The notes beneath the pieces are model-generated. The model made no database searches. It saw only the letters and a program-made list of their open reading frames with translations, and was not told the origin of the DNA. A program made the position numbers and the translations under genes. DNA of 64,000 nt from Pisaster brevispinus (Eukaryota > Echinodermata > Asteroidea > Forcipulatida > Asteriidae), in NCBI GenBank assembly GCA_023634235.1, contig JAMKCF010000003.1:21546742-21610741 (forward strand), read 5' to 3'. Positions 34,137-46,703 of the stretch are shown piece by piece. How positions within the stretch are numbered: the first letter of the stretch is position 1; each line of letters starts with the position of its first letter.

Positions 34137-35965
34137 ACCAATCTATGACCATATTTTTAAGTGTATATTTCACGGGTGAATTGGTGTGTTTATTGTTATT
34201 TAGAGAATAGAAATGGCCCATTTTCTCCAAAAGAAACATTTCCCTTTTCTCATGTACCTAGCCTGATCTCACTTCCAAAATAATAACATACCCGAGATTA
34301 ATATCTGATATATTATTATCGCTACTAACATTTGAAAATAGGTAGATTAATAATGCTTGTTTTTCTACCATAAAAAAGAAGAAGATAAATCGGGGACGGC
34401 CTTACTTCCTAATCTCTTTTACAAGACATAACCAGACTGTTTGCCAAAATATTGTCAAAGACACATTTCCCCTTAATATTTCCCCTGTCTGTATCACGAC
34501 ATAAACATGCCAGGGTTTCATTTTGTTCGATACGGGGCATGGTGTTCCCTTCCCCACCTCCCTGTGTTTTAACTGCTTGCTTCTTCAGAATAAAGATCTG
34601 ATAAAAGTAAGTTGCCAAAATTTGTATGGCACAAATAATGTCAAAATTGTCTACTCAATCTTTGGTTTGCACTCGACAAAATTGCAACTGAAATTATTTC
34701 GGTTGCAAATGTCTCCAAAAATGGTCCTAAACAACACATCAAATAAAGTAGAAATAAGGAAATTGGGGAAATATGCATAACTTGCAAGAGTTCAAATCGG
34801 ACCGTTTGACCTCCATTTTTATTAACAATGTATGTAAGCACAGGCCCTGATATTTGTAGAAATGATTCATTATCACTCACTATTTGCATGGATACGATCA
34901 CCACATATTTCCCAATGCATAGTTGAACAACAGAAATTCCAAGCAGGACGTCAATTTCTAAGATGGTCGCCATTTTCCCTCCAAAACCTTTTTATCACTT
35001 GTTGATAAGTTAAGAATCTGATAAAATTTACAGCTAAAATAGAAAAAGGAGTTCAAAACTTAAAAAATTTGAATAAAATACCTAATTTTTACCAGAAAAA
35101 AGTGTAACTTTTTGTTTGAATGGCCTCGGCTAGTAATTCTCATTTAAGGTATACATTACACTGTGTTGAATTTACAAAAAAACGAATTTATGTGTTTTTA
35201 CTCGAACGCTGCAATTTATTGACTGAGCAGCGGCATAATGTACCCTTCTACTTTCTCCCAGAGTACAGACTATTTTGATTGATTAATCTTTTCATCGAAG
35301 GCTTTTGCTAGTCCAACCAATCAGATTGTTCTGTCCACTTTTTGGCTAATTCGCTATAGGGTGTGTACAAACCGCCAAGCAGGAGTCCCAAGTCTGTCGC
35401 CAGAGGGCGCTTTACGTAGATCCCTGACTTTGAACCAAATTGGCTGGGGAAATACCCTTTCTGCAATACCGAAGGACATCGACAGTGCTCAGTAATTTTG
35501 TTTACAAAAGGACCTTTACAGCTTGCACTTTTAAAATCGAGTCAAAGCACGTCAACACATACGGTTTTTTTTAGAGCATAGTTCTGGAGTGAGGTCAATT
35601 TGATGAACCGAAACGCTAGCTGTTTTTTTTTTTTTTGATTAAAAGAAAAACTGCAGTAATTAATTAATCGTTCCTCAGATTCAAATGTTTTTGGGTGAAA
35701 AACTATCAACACTATTGACTTCGAAGGGAAACCTTTTCAAAATAGTTATCAACGGCTGCAGTGATTCTCGCCAAGTTGGTTTTCATGACCATAATTTTTT
35801 TTACCAATCTTTGACCCCACAATTAAATGTAGATTTTCACAAGTGGATTTTATGGTGTGTTTATTGTTACCTAAAGGATTAAATGAACCGTTCCTTCCAA
35901 AGACCAAAATCTGCATTTGATTTGAACTACCCCTTTAACATATCCTTTCCCCCATGTAACTAGTC

Positions 35966-36274
35966 TGATCTCACTTCCAAAAAAATAACATACCCGAGAA
36001 TAATGTCTGACGTATAAATCTTTCTACTCTTTGTCGTACCACAAAACACCTAGTCAAGCAAGAAGCGGGTATACTGAGCGATACTGAACTCGTGACTTTG
36101 CAGTAAAAACGAACATTAAATAACACAGTGAACTTCCTGCTATGCTGTATGTGACAGTTAGTGTTAGACGTAGATTTAGTAAAATATATCACTTTGGAGC
36201 TGGATGTAATTTACTGTACAATAAAAAGTAGTTTCAGTGTTAGGTTTCACCGATTTACAAACCAAGCAATTGCG
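35966..36274 (+). promoter_or_regulatory. Candidate promoter and 5' leader of gene 5
   Basis: Copy of the shared upstream block, with TATAAA at 36013-36018 after TGACG, 262 bp before the ATG. It is nearly identical to the gene 4 copy. Confidence 0.45.
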
Positions 36275-37381
36275 ATGACGTGGACGGCACAAACGGGACT
36301 CGGACCAAGGACAGTCGCACTAAGTTTGAAAGTGTTCATCGTGGTGATGTGTTGTGCTCATGAACGACTTGGTATTTGTACAGCGCAGCAGACGCTTCCA
36401 GATACATTGCGGAATTATGTTCCAGAGATGAGGGAACATTTCTGTAGTGAAGGGTAAGACTGTGTGTGCCAAGTTTAATATTTGTATGAAAAGAAAGGCT
36501 GACTTTCTGATTATGACATCTAGGCTATAAATTTAGAGAAATTTATACTTTATAAAAGGAAGTGGTTGCATTTGACAGTTTCTGTAGGTTTTCCTACCGG
36601 TAAAGGGACAATGTGAATAGTTTATGTGTTTATTTTATTTACTGTGGCTCATTATTCAGAAAACACCGTGGTGGCATTACCACACTGCAACAACAGGGGT
36701 GTTCAAATTGACACCATAGGCAATGACGCACATAAAGAAAACTCATGAACACGTGACCCTAATGGTGTGGTGATTGTATTCAAATGTTACAAATTATTCA
36801 AGTTATTGTCTGTTTAGAATTACAACGTGCGGTTATTCTGGCAATTGTGGAAACAACCTAAACTCACTGTGTGAGCAGATTTGCAACTCAACCTGCCCAT
36901 TTAGCTGCTGGACCACGTCACTAGGTAGGTTTACGTCTTGAACCAATACACAGATTAAAGAGCGTGAAAGGTTCTGGATGGGGAACTCGGGCTGAGATGT
37001 GAAATGTTCATGATAGACGCCATTTCAGCAAGCATCTCTTTTCATACAAATGCATACAAACGGAACATTGCTATCAATCAATAACAAAACATTTGCTTGC
37101 TAAAATAGTGCACATTATATACCCTCCTTCCGCATTTTCAAAAGTTCTCTAGAGATGTTTATGGAACTTTCTAAAACCAGTGTTAAAAACTATATCGTCG
37201 TTTAACCAAATGTCAAACAAGCAGTTGCCATGGTAACAGCTGATCCCCGACAACAACTTTCTTGTCAATATGACTCAAGCAAAATATTGAGGTAACTTTG
37301 AAAATTGTGTGGTGATCCAATGCAGCGTTACCAGGTTACGGACCGAAATAATGGTTGGGTCACATAAAGCCAACCCCTTAT

Positions 37382-37418
<37 letters not shown>

Positions 37419-40400
37419 GAAAATCTCTTATAACTTAAAAATAGTTTACTTAAAAACCCCCAATTATTACAAGGTAACTGTCAAAACTCTTGGGTAGTTC
37501 TTGTCAAGCAAAACAATGGTCTATGTTTAACTAATTTTTGTAAAGTAATGCAAAAGTGGTATTCAGTTGCAACATTGTATAACAATGCCCCCATTTCTCA
37601 TGAATAGGTGAGTGCATTTCGAACAATTCAACCTAGAAAATGTCAATGAATTGTGTCATAAACAGACAAATAGCTTTGTATAAACAATCAAACAATCGCA
37701 TAAATATTTGTTATTACCACATACGACAAGTATGACACATGGCGTTTGTACTGTGTGGCTTGAGCAGCCCTTTTATTCTAATTGAATACGGATAAAATTA
37801 CATGATCTTAAAACCATGAACAGTTTGTTACAAATGCAACCAACTAACCGAGCTGCATTTTGAAAACTGAAAGCAACTATTATATTTGCAAGAACAGTAT
37901 TGATCTCCGGCAGTAATTTAATCTGCGAGATCTTAAACATTATCAAAATTGATTTCCGGTAGTAGTCCAACCCGCAAAATCTCATACAATTATTATTATC
38001 AAAACTGATTTCCGGTAGTATTCCAACCCGCGAAATCTCATACAATTATTATCAAAACTGATTTCCGGTAGTATTCCAACCCGCGAAATCTCATACAATT
38101 ATTATCAAATATGATTTCCGGTAGTATTCCAACCCGCGAAATATTATACAATAATTATTATCAAAACTGATTTCCGGTAGTATTCCAACCCGCGAAATCT
38201 CAAACAATTATTATCAAAACTGATTTCCGGTAGTATTCCAACCCTCGAAATCTCAAACAATTATTATCAAAACTGATTTCCGGTAGTATTCCAACCCGCG
38301 AAATCATCATTTAATAAATGTAAGGGGAAGAGTTAAATAACAACTCAAATGGCATACGCCGGGTTGCATGTTAAACAAATCAAATAAAATACCATAGTGG
38401 TAGCAGGTCAATGGCAGAATAAGTTTCACAGCTAAATTTGCCAACAGGTATAAAACAACAAAATAAGAGCAAATGCTTCAGAGAGTACTAATTGAATGAA
38501 TACACCCGAGGACTATGAAGGTGTACACAATGAAATCCGCCGATGTGCCTGCAAAGACCCCAATCGGGATAGTAGCCGGATACGCAAACTCGAAACCCAG
38601 TGGGCAAATTGAGATCGTATATTGGCCCCATGCTTGCTATCTCATGCCAACATGATGATTAGAGTCATTACAAGCAATCATATTTTAAAACACATCAATG
38701 AGTGACAAGGAGGAATGAAGGGGAAGGTGGCACAAGAAACAAGTTAACACAAGGACTGCTCAAACAAAAGTGACTGTCTTTGCCATGTGAACAGTGGATC
38801 CAAGGGGGGACGCTGCCCGCAAGCCGTGAAACAAATAAAAGACCAATGGGAAGTTAATTTGTACCACATGGTCAGTTAATTGCACCAACATCCGACCACG
38901 AAGATAATATGCCCCACGGCAACCCACCAGCCTGTCTAGTAGTAATAAATTATTTGAGGCTCAAAGAATTGGCCTAAAATCTATTATCACATTATATTGT
39001 ATCAATTATTAGTTGTGATCAAGATATCTTGAATATTCTCACTAACTTAACAACTAGGTTAAAAAATATCTTTCAAATAACTTTTATACTAAAACGGTAT
39101 ATACTGTTAGGAAACAGAGCAGTCCTGTAATAGACATTCATGTAAGCCTCAAATTCAATGAACTACAATGATCTAACAAATTATGTGGCAACATATTTTG
39201 CTAAGTGTGATGATATTTTCCCTTTTCAAATTGAATCTGTCTGTTGTTCCTTGTAGATACCACTCCCCTCTGCAACGGAAATCAGAATCGACTTTGTGGC
39301 TACAGCGACGCCGTCGTTTGTCAGGACGACCGAGGCACGTCCGTCTACCATTCTGGTGCACTGTCAACATTCCGCATCTGTGCAAACCAAGGATTTTTTA
39401 CCGGGTAAAACTTCGCTCTCAATATCGAATAATTCATGTTCGGGTGGAAAGTTGTTTGGCGGGGTCAGGTTGTTAATGGCGCCGGCAGCCTTGGGTGGGT
39501 TGACTTAGCGGTACCCCCGTTTTGCTTATTGAGTGGTTCGAACGGACAATTAAATGGCAGCCTAGCGTGGAAACTAAAATTACTCGACTTCTACCCGGCT
39601 AGCTGTATACTCATACTCGTGTAGTCCACGATCGATACTTGACTGAAAAAATAACCTGTACTCAAAGTCATGTATTCGATACTCGATTGAATGTACTCGA
39701 TGGACTCGATTTTAAGTACTCGTGGTCAAATCAAGGATTAGAGGGATGGAGCACTGGAATAAAGTAACATTTAAATTGTCTTTGACATATTTATGCTTAA
39801 AAGGCCTAGTTATCATAACACATTGACATGTGAAAATTTGTCAAAAACAAAACATGTTTTATAACTCATTTCGCAGTATATTATTTTATAAAGTAAATTC
39901 CCAAACTCGGAAATCTAAATGCTAATTTCGAGTATCTGATATCCGAGTGCCGAGTCCAGCAGCCGAGTACCAAGTACCCATACTCGATGGCCAAAGTACT
40001 CCTACTCGAGTACTACTCGGCCACCCTAGTCTCGGCAGAACTTGACACCCGACTAAACAATTCCTGACTACAACATCCTGTTTTATTGTTGGAGTAAAAT
40101 CGGTGTGAAACACGACACGTGAATCTTTGAACGAAGTGTTAAATATTCAAATACAAATATTTAAATATTTAAATACAAAGTGGTTCTCTATGAAACACCG
40201 CCCGGTATCAACAGTACTTTCAGACATAAAGAAACTGTTGGATTTCTCAGCGGTATTAATAAGACCTAAGACAAATTATTAAAATGCTTAGCAGTAACAG
40301 GAAAAGTCGCAGAATATTTACTTTAAAATCTGCACCGAGGTGGTATCAATAAATGTGTTGATTCACTCTTCAAACTAGCAAGACAAACTAGCCTAAAGTT

Positions 40401-43233
40401 TTATACCGAGCACCAATAAACAAGAATGTCCAACAGTTAGAACCATGCTGTACCTCAGCTATACTGGGAGTGACCAACACTCCTGTCAGTTAGTGTAACC
40501 AAACGAGAACCCGATGTGGCAAAGTGCATGGACTCTATTATGAAGCTTACAAAAACGGTATGAGAATTTTAGACGAGTACTCCAACTAACACAATGTTTG
40601 TTTTTGTTTAACATAAAGATGTGAGCCACCAGTGTCCACAGACTCCTCTATGAGGATACCTTCAGAGGGAGACACACCAAGAACCACCATTACAGCACAA
40701 CACACTACGGCCCAAGCAGCTACAGCACGAGCCACTGCAGCACAAGCCACTACAATACAGGCCACTTCAGTACAAGCCACTGCAGGAGAAGGCTGTACAC
40801 CAAAAGCCACTGCAGCACAAATCACCAAGGTACAGGGCACAACAACACAAGGAAGAACAACACACGTTGCCCCTACCAACCAACCGATCAACAACAGAAC
40901 CAACGTGGCAGCTATTGTTCTTGGGTCTCTGTTTGCTCTTCTACTCCTCTTGGTGATCATTGTTGCCGTGATGCTCTATCTTCGCAGACAGGGAAGACTA
41001 CCGTCCTTCATGAAGCGAACGGCGTAAGTTTCTTTGACAATGTCTTTCACCTTTTGTTTGCCACGGACTTAAAGGTCAACGAAAGTGGTCTGGAATTGGA
41101 AGTGTCTGTTTTCTGAAAGAAAGTTCGAAAACAAGAACAGCCGGAAGAAAACATAGTCATCTTGCTCGACTGCAATTTTGATCCACAATTCAAAAGCACA
41201 CTAATAAAAAGTTTCAAGGAACTGTTAAACCTCTGAATTTTATTCTGACCACTTTTTCGAAATGAATGAAAGATGAATGAACTAGAAGACAGGCAAACCC
41301 ACGGCCACGATCAATGTTGGCTCCTTTCATTGCGCAGTCTGTGCTCCACCTGGGGTGCTGAGTAGTATACTCAATATTATTATTCATTCCGCCAATACGT
41401 CAACTATAATGCATTAATACAAGAAACTTTTAAACTGTCCGTTTCTAAATGACAAAATGGAATAGTTACAGAAAAGCAGGATAAACTATTGAAGTCATAG
41501 GACAAGACAAACCCATTCTAGAATGGCCAGGATAAAAACAAAAGTGAACCTGGCCAATGTGATACGACAGCCTATTAACCCAATCGTTGGAAAGGTACGG
41601 TCCTAAACAAATAAATTAAAAGAATAACAACATTGGGCGGGGGACGATGCACCTTGGTCGAAATGTAGTTCTGAATTAGGTGCCTAGCACTGAACTGTTA
41701 TCAACAAAAGTGTAACGACACAGCTCCTTAAGTATTACATTTAATTAATTAATTGTTTTTACTTTGCTTGAAAAAGGAACCCTGCTGAACTGTCAAGCGT
41801 TTCATTGGAAGCAAGGAGTAAGTAATATTGATCTAACTCACATCATCTTACGGATGGGAATTGTGGAGTCCTGTTATTTTTCTTCTATTATTCCTTTTTC
41901 TAAAGAATTCTCTGCGGGGTACCACTATACCGAAGAAAAATCTTGTGGGGTAGCATTGTTCTATTGTTAAAAGTACCCTGTCCAGGTTGAAAAAAGAAGG
42001 GTGCTCCGTAAGCCCACCTTATGGATCTGGTGTGTAGGGTCCTGCCATTGCTGTTCTATTATTCCCTTTTCTGTAGAAATTCTCTGCGGAGTACCACTAT
42101 AACAAAGAAAACCTTGTGGCGTAGCATTGTTTCACTGTTAAAAGTACCCTGTAAGGATAGGCGTGGGAAGGGGCACACCCACACACACATAATAACAATG
42201 TTGTTTAATATTTATTTCATAAAGGTTTCATTTGAGTCAGTCGTGGTAAAGTGCACTGGTTGTGGCAGACAGTAAACAATCACCAAAACTAGTGGTGCTG
42301 TCAAAGTCAACATCTTTAAAACAAGATAATTCTTTCTCAATATTTAAAATAGATGCCACTAGGTCAAAGTTATCTGAACCACCGGTACCCGGCAGTAGCA
42401 TGGAGTATTCGTACGCATATGACCACCGACCAGCGAAGACTGGTGCAAAGGAAGATTCAGATCAGGATGACCACACCTACTACTCTGTTGGTGAGGGTGG
42501 TTACAGAGTGGTGAACCAACGTTATGTCACAGAAGGGCAAAGGAAGATAATAGCTACCAAGGAACTTGACACATCTACGGACGATGCCCAAGACCATGCA
42601 TACTTTGTGCTCAACAGGAACGATGAGGATGATGAAGTGGGAATGGAAACTGGAGGAGGACACGCGGATAAGGTCGAAGTGACTGACTCAACTACAGGGT
42701 TCAAATCGAAGGAGACCAACGATGAAGATTACACTCCATTGGTACCCACTGGAAATCTAAAGTCTCGAAGTAAACATCCTGGGAAAGAGGTTGCTGTGTC
42801 ACCCACTTCGGCCAATGAAGACGATGTGACGTCCCCGATCGAGTTACCAACCGAGGGTCTCTCCAATGGAGACGACGGTACATACTTTCCGCTAATCCAA
42901 ACCGCAGCCCCGAAGTCCCCTGTGAAGCAATCCGGATACGAATATGCAAAGATACCCACTTCAGAAAGTCATGACGCAACCTCGCCGACAGATGCACAGA
43001 CCACAAGTTGTGACGATGACACCTACACCCCATTGGTCCAAACCGCGGATTCGAAATCCCCAAAGGAACACTCCGGTTACGAGGCAGCAATATTCATGAA
43101 CCCTGATTTGGCTGCCGACGGTGATGACACGTCCCCCTACGAGCACTTAGACAGAAAACGAGAGAATAAATCGAAGGAGGGCACTCTTTTAACCACGGAT
43201 GGTGACGACTACCAGCAATTGGTTATTAACTAA
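36275..43233 (+). CDS. Gene 5: long-tail receptor-like protein, intact; best full-length model
   Basis: Exons: 36275-36453, 36818-36924, 39257-39404, 40619-41023, 41777-41817 and 42353-43233, which splice to 1761 nt (586 aa). Residues about 1-60 are the signal peptide and N-terminus, 60-95 the six-Cys module, 96-147 the EGF-like module (two Cys lost), then a Thr/Ala-rich stalk of about 96 residues with an unpaired-looking Cys (GEGCTP), and a helix near 242-265. The cytoplasmic tail of about 300 residues is acidic and Ser/Thr-rich, with YYSV (near Y337), YFVL (Y377), YTPL (Y420), YFPL (Y471), YTPL (Y518) and YQQL (Y580). The last four lie in repeats of about 50 residues and have Asp/Glu just before Tyr, like the hemITAM of C-type lectin receptors. 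The 5' half resembles gene 4 and the 3' half genes 2 and 6. Intron 2 holds a 1.28-kb insertion. Ligand and partners unknown; membrane signalling is an inference. Confidence 0.85.
37715..38993. mobile_element. 1.28-kb insertion in gene 5 intron 2 (unclassified)
   Basis: The other copies of this intron read TTTGTTATCACATT without a break; here the site is split by 1279 bp, with TTAT on both sides (37711-37714 and 38994-38997) as a possible target duplication. No terminal inverted repeats or transposase frame were seen. It contains a 53-bp tandem array (37899-38310) and otherwise unique sequence. Elements with internal tandem arrays are known among non-autonomous transposons of marine invertebrates; the class here is not decided. 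Confidence 0.6.
37899..38310. repeat. 53-bp tandem array (about eight units)
   Basis: Units carrying GATTTCCGGTAGTATTCCAA start at about 37899 (degenerate), 37951, 38007, 38060, 38113, 38169, 38222 and 38275, so the period is 53-56 bp. Units are adjacent with no spacers, which rules out CRISPR. The minus-strand open frame across it is only the repeat read through. Confidence 0.85.
39586..40030. repeat. ACTCG-rich repeat block in gene 5 intron 3, chimeric
   Basis: The left part, to about 39790, matches the gene 4 type; the right part, from about 39815, matches the gene 2/6 type (including CCGAGTGCCGAGTCCAGCAG). The recombination breakpoint of gene 5 lies inside. Confidence 0.6.
40692..40856 (+). 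repeat. Coding minisatellite in gene 5 stalk (eleven degenerate 15-bp units)
   Basis: Eleven 15-bp units, more diverged than those of gene 2, encoding 5-residue Thr/Ala-rich blocks. One unit (40782-40796) has become AGEGC and introduces a Cys in the stalk. The family with the shortest stalks (genes 3, 4, 6, 7) lacks this array. Confidence 0.8.
42718..43230 (+). repeat. Tandem protein repeats in the gene 5 cytoplasmic tail
   Basis: Four units begin with an acidic-Tyr motif, with the Tyr codons at 42730, 42883, 43024 and 43210 (spacing 51, 47 and 62 codons). The motifs are DEDYTPLV, GTYFPLIQ, DTYTPLVQ and GDDYQQLVI; the first three are followed by KSxxxxxG and later by an SP-rich stretch. The repeated Y-x-P-L-V/I looks like a scaffold for several SH2 partners. 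Confidence 0.75.
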
Positions 43234-44436
43234 CAAGTGTTGTTTCTGCAGCGGTAAACTAATTTTTGTCATACAAATACAAAGCTGGGGCAAAACCCAA
43301 CAACTGTGATAATTTTGTCTAACCATTATTCAATTGTAAAGGCAAACAAGTTTACCACTTTGGTCAAGTTTAGACCGGTATAGACTTCAATAAGGACTGA
43401 TGTAAATACTTTTACAAACAGAACACTTGGTTACATTGTGAATAGTGATCGTGTACAAATTCAAGCGTCTTTAGATCACAACATGATATTATATTATAAT
43501 ACCATCAGGTAGTAGTGTTCCCTGGCTCCGTAATACATGAATTGAAATTCAGAAGATAAAGGACTCACTAGTTACATCACAAAGTCATTCCTTTAGTGCT
43601 TCCACTATCTGCAATGATGAGCACACTTATACCATAGCTACACTATATTGTAAAGCTGGACTCAAGTAAAGTGTTTTCAAGAAAACCTACGGGGTTCTGC
43701 TGTGCATAGAATCAACAAGGTACATGCCCTAACAAGATATACATTGTGGGTGATTTTTAAAGGTACACTGCAGAAACTGGGGTGTTAAAATTGACACCTT
43801 GGGTGATGTCACATGAAGGTGTTTTGATATAGGTCGTACTTGTATTTTTTTAAATTTCTTTTGATATTAGGAGGTTAACCCCAATATGACTTTAACAGGA
43901 AATATCAAAGAAAAGGGGAGGGGCAAAGGTGGGGGGGGGGGAGAAGAATGACGCTCTACTTAAAATGTATTGTACACTATGACACACAAACTTCATGTTC
44001 TCAAACCTTACTGTTATTTAACAGAATGCTTTTTATAATTATTCTTTTATGGCGTTGTGTTAAGTGGTTTAAATAACGACTTTCAACTTTATAAATATGG
44101 CGTAATTGTTGCAGCTCAAACACATTTTGATTGCTAACAAAATTTCTAGAACACGAATCCATCTTTTAGAGAGATGTTTTTCTACTTTTCTCCATTTATT
44201 GACTGCCTGCATGCAAAGGATTTATACAGCTTATGTAACGTGATCATTATAGTATATATTTTGCACTGTATTATTGCGGAATTTATTAAGACAGTCTTAT
44301 ACAGCTTAATCGTACTATGTACAATGACAACTAAAGATACGAGCATAAAACTGCGCGCCATTTTAATAAACCTGAAACCTTTATAGCTTTTGTTAAATTA
44401 CATGTAATGAAATAATTGTTTTGAGTCTTGTAAATA

Positions 44437-44444
44437 TGACGTCA
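44437..44444. promoter_or_regulatory. CRE-type palindrome before gene 6
   Basis: TGACGTCA, 4.4 kb upstream of exon 1, in the more diverged spacer copy. Confidence 0.3.
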
Positions 44445-45469
44445 TTGCTGTAGCCGAAACACTTTTTGTTATAAATCAACATTTATAGTAATACATATTT
44501 AGGCCTATGTATTTTTTCCATAAGACTTAGAGTAATCTTGCAAATGTTTTTTTAACATAATATATTTATTATAAATACTATGATTTTTTGTAGTCAGTAT
44601 TTACGCAATTTACACAAAACAATGTTTCGGTTTAACATACAACGAACACTTTTAATTATAAATCAACCTTTAAAGTTATACATATGTTTTTGTCCATAGG
44701 ATATAGAGTTAACTTGCAAATTTTTAAACAAAACGTGTTTATTAGAAAAATTATGAGTTTTATATAGTTTGTATTTACGCAATTTCACAAATACTTTTTC
44801 AGTTGAACTAACAATATGAAATGACAAGACACACACAGAAACTTTGCGCCATTTTGGGCTCCTTGGAGATTCCGAATTTGATGCAGTTTTCGAAAAGTTG
44901 ATTTTATTAATCATTCAGACCATGAACCCATAAGGAATAATGAAATAAGGGCTTGGTTTTGTGTTGTTTGACTGACACGCGGCCTTGGATAATGTGGCTG
45001 TTTTATTGCATCACACAAGGACAGTGAGCGGGTTGGCTGCCCAGCACGCAAAAAGAAAAAATCCAAGTTTGACAAAAAGTCACGTGAGGCCTGCTGTCCG
45101 CAGCTCTAGAGTACGAATCTATGTTATGGAAGACCCAAACTCGGTAGGAACTTAAGAAAACAAAGATATAAAGCCCAGGTGAAAGAATTAGAACATTTTA
45201 TAATATTATTTCTATTAAATTGCCACATTTTGTTGGTGACGAACCCACATGGGAGGTACTGTACATAGTTCTGTAGTATTTTTTCAAGAACGAAAGTTGT
45301 TGTGCTGTAGGAATCGTTTTGTAAGAAAAGAACCGGTGTCCTAGGGAAAATTGTCCCTGGAGATTCTGGCGCTATCAGAAGAAATGTGTACATAGTTCGC
45401 CGTTTGAGAGACAGAATGTCCAGGGGACAAAATCTCCTGTCACACCGGCAGTGGTGTTTGATTGGAAGA

Positions 45470-46703
45470 GGTGACTACGGGTTCGAAAAGCCTTTGTCGA
45501 TTGGTTGATTGATCTCTTAATTTGATTGTCTGATTTGTTAATTTGTTAAAATATTGGTTAATTGGTTAATAAGTTGATTTGGTAGATTTGTTTTTGATTG
45601 ATTGATTTGTTGATTGGTTGGGTTGATTTATAGATTGGTTTCTGTTGATTATCTTTCAATTCAATCCAATTTAACCGTCACCATTTATTTCCATATTGCA
45701 CATTGTACGTAAGTAATTCAGAGAAGGTTAGTATTGAACAAAGCTGCATGATGTTTAAAGAGCTACTAATAACTATGAGACACGATGAAGCAGAGGCAAA
45801 TGGCGGATGCCGTATTCAAAGACTATATCTTGAAGAGTAATGCCTTTATAAAACAGTATACTTGACTATTAAAACACAAGTTAAGTTACAACAGATCGTA
45901 CAGGACAGACAGAGGACAGAGCACGACAAACAAACAATCAAGCTAACAGGACCTAACGAGCTCAGACAGAACAAGGAGGTAAATCATAACGAGAAACCCA
46001 CAGAGGTGAAGGATGAAAAGAGAAGAAGCTATACTGTTGATAATTAGATAATGATCATTTAATTGGTTGAATGATTGACTAATTGGGTGATTAATTTGTT
46101 GCTTGGTTGATTGGTTGAAGTTTGCTGAAGATACCCATATCCACAAGAAATTAGTAATTGTCATTTACAGGAAAAGTTTAACATTAAAAGGCTTAACATT
46201 AAAAATGTTTAATATTAACTGTTTGCATACAAGTGTCCCTGTCCTAATCTACTCACACAACAATTTACTGAAATTTGTGGGTGTGCAAATTCGTAGAAAA
46301 ACTGTTGTCCAATGCAAAGTTTCAAGTTTAAATTGTACACGTTGCATTGACACGGCAACCTTAAAACTACAATTAAATTCATGGGTACTGTTTACTCCAA
46401 TTCTAATCTGTTGCGTGTTTAGTTCCTTGTATTGGCTCCGCCTCCACTTTGCAAAAAAAAACAGGATTGGAGTTGTTGAAACAACAATTTAAACTTTTGC
46501 CAGCGAAAAGACGGAAGTGAACATGTCCTTGTTCACCACCAGATCAGCCGTTAAGGATATGCATCTCTCAATATAGACTTGTGGACAAATTGTTAAATGT
46601 TTGTCGCGTTGATAGCGTTAACGGCTCTCTCGTCGAAACTATACTCTCGTAAAAAAATTGCGGGCTCGAGGTGACTACGGGCTCGAAAAGCCTTTGTCGA
46701 TTT
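45470..46703 (+). repeat. LINE/SINE-like 3' tails in the gene 5-6 spacer
   Basis: Same pair, at 45470 and 46670, more diverged (GGGTTCG for GGGCTCG in the first). Confidence 0.45.

Larger units (their letters stand above)
31138..35965. other. Spacer gene 4 - gene 5, no gene seen
   Basis: Close copy of the gene 3-4 spacer at an offset of about 11.67 kb. A small frame at 32404 (MAAQHAKKKKPKFDKKSRK start) is the only copy of that remnant with an ATG. CCAGAGGGCGCT at 35400-35411. Confidence 0.7.

Noticed and set aside
37899..38310. Regular array that might suggest CRISPR
   Set aside because: Units are adjacent with no unique spacers, in an animal intron, and inside a gene-specific insertion.
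42262..42352. Upstream extension of the long open frame before gene 5 exon 6
   Set aside because: The acceptor TTTAAAATAG at 42352 gives the correct phase with exon 5 and matches genes 2 and 6; the extension is intron that happens to lack stops.
45862..46047. 61-residue hydrophilic frame, also at 33287
   Set aside because: Broken in the 21.6-kb copy and lies within a LINE/SINE-like repeat region; no support as a gene.
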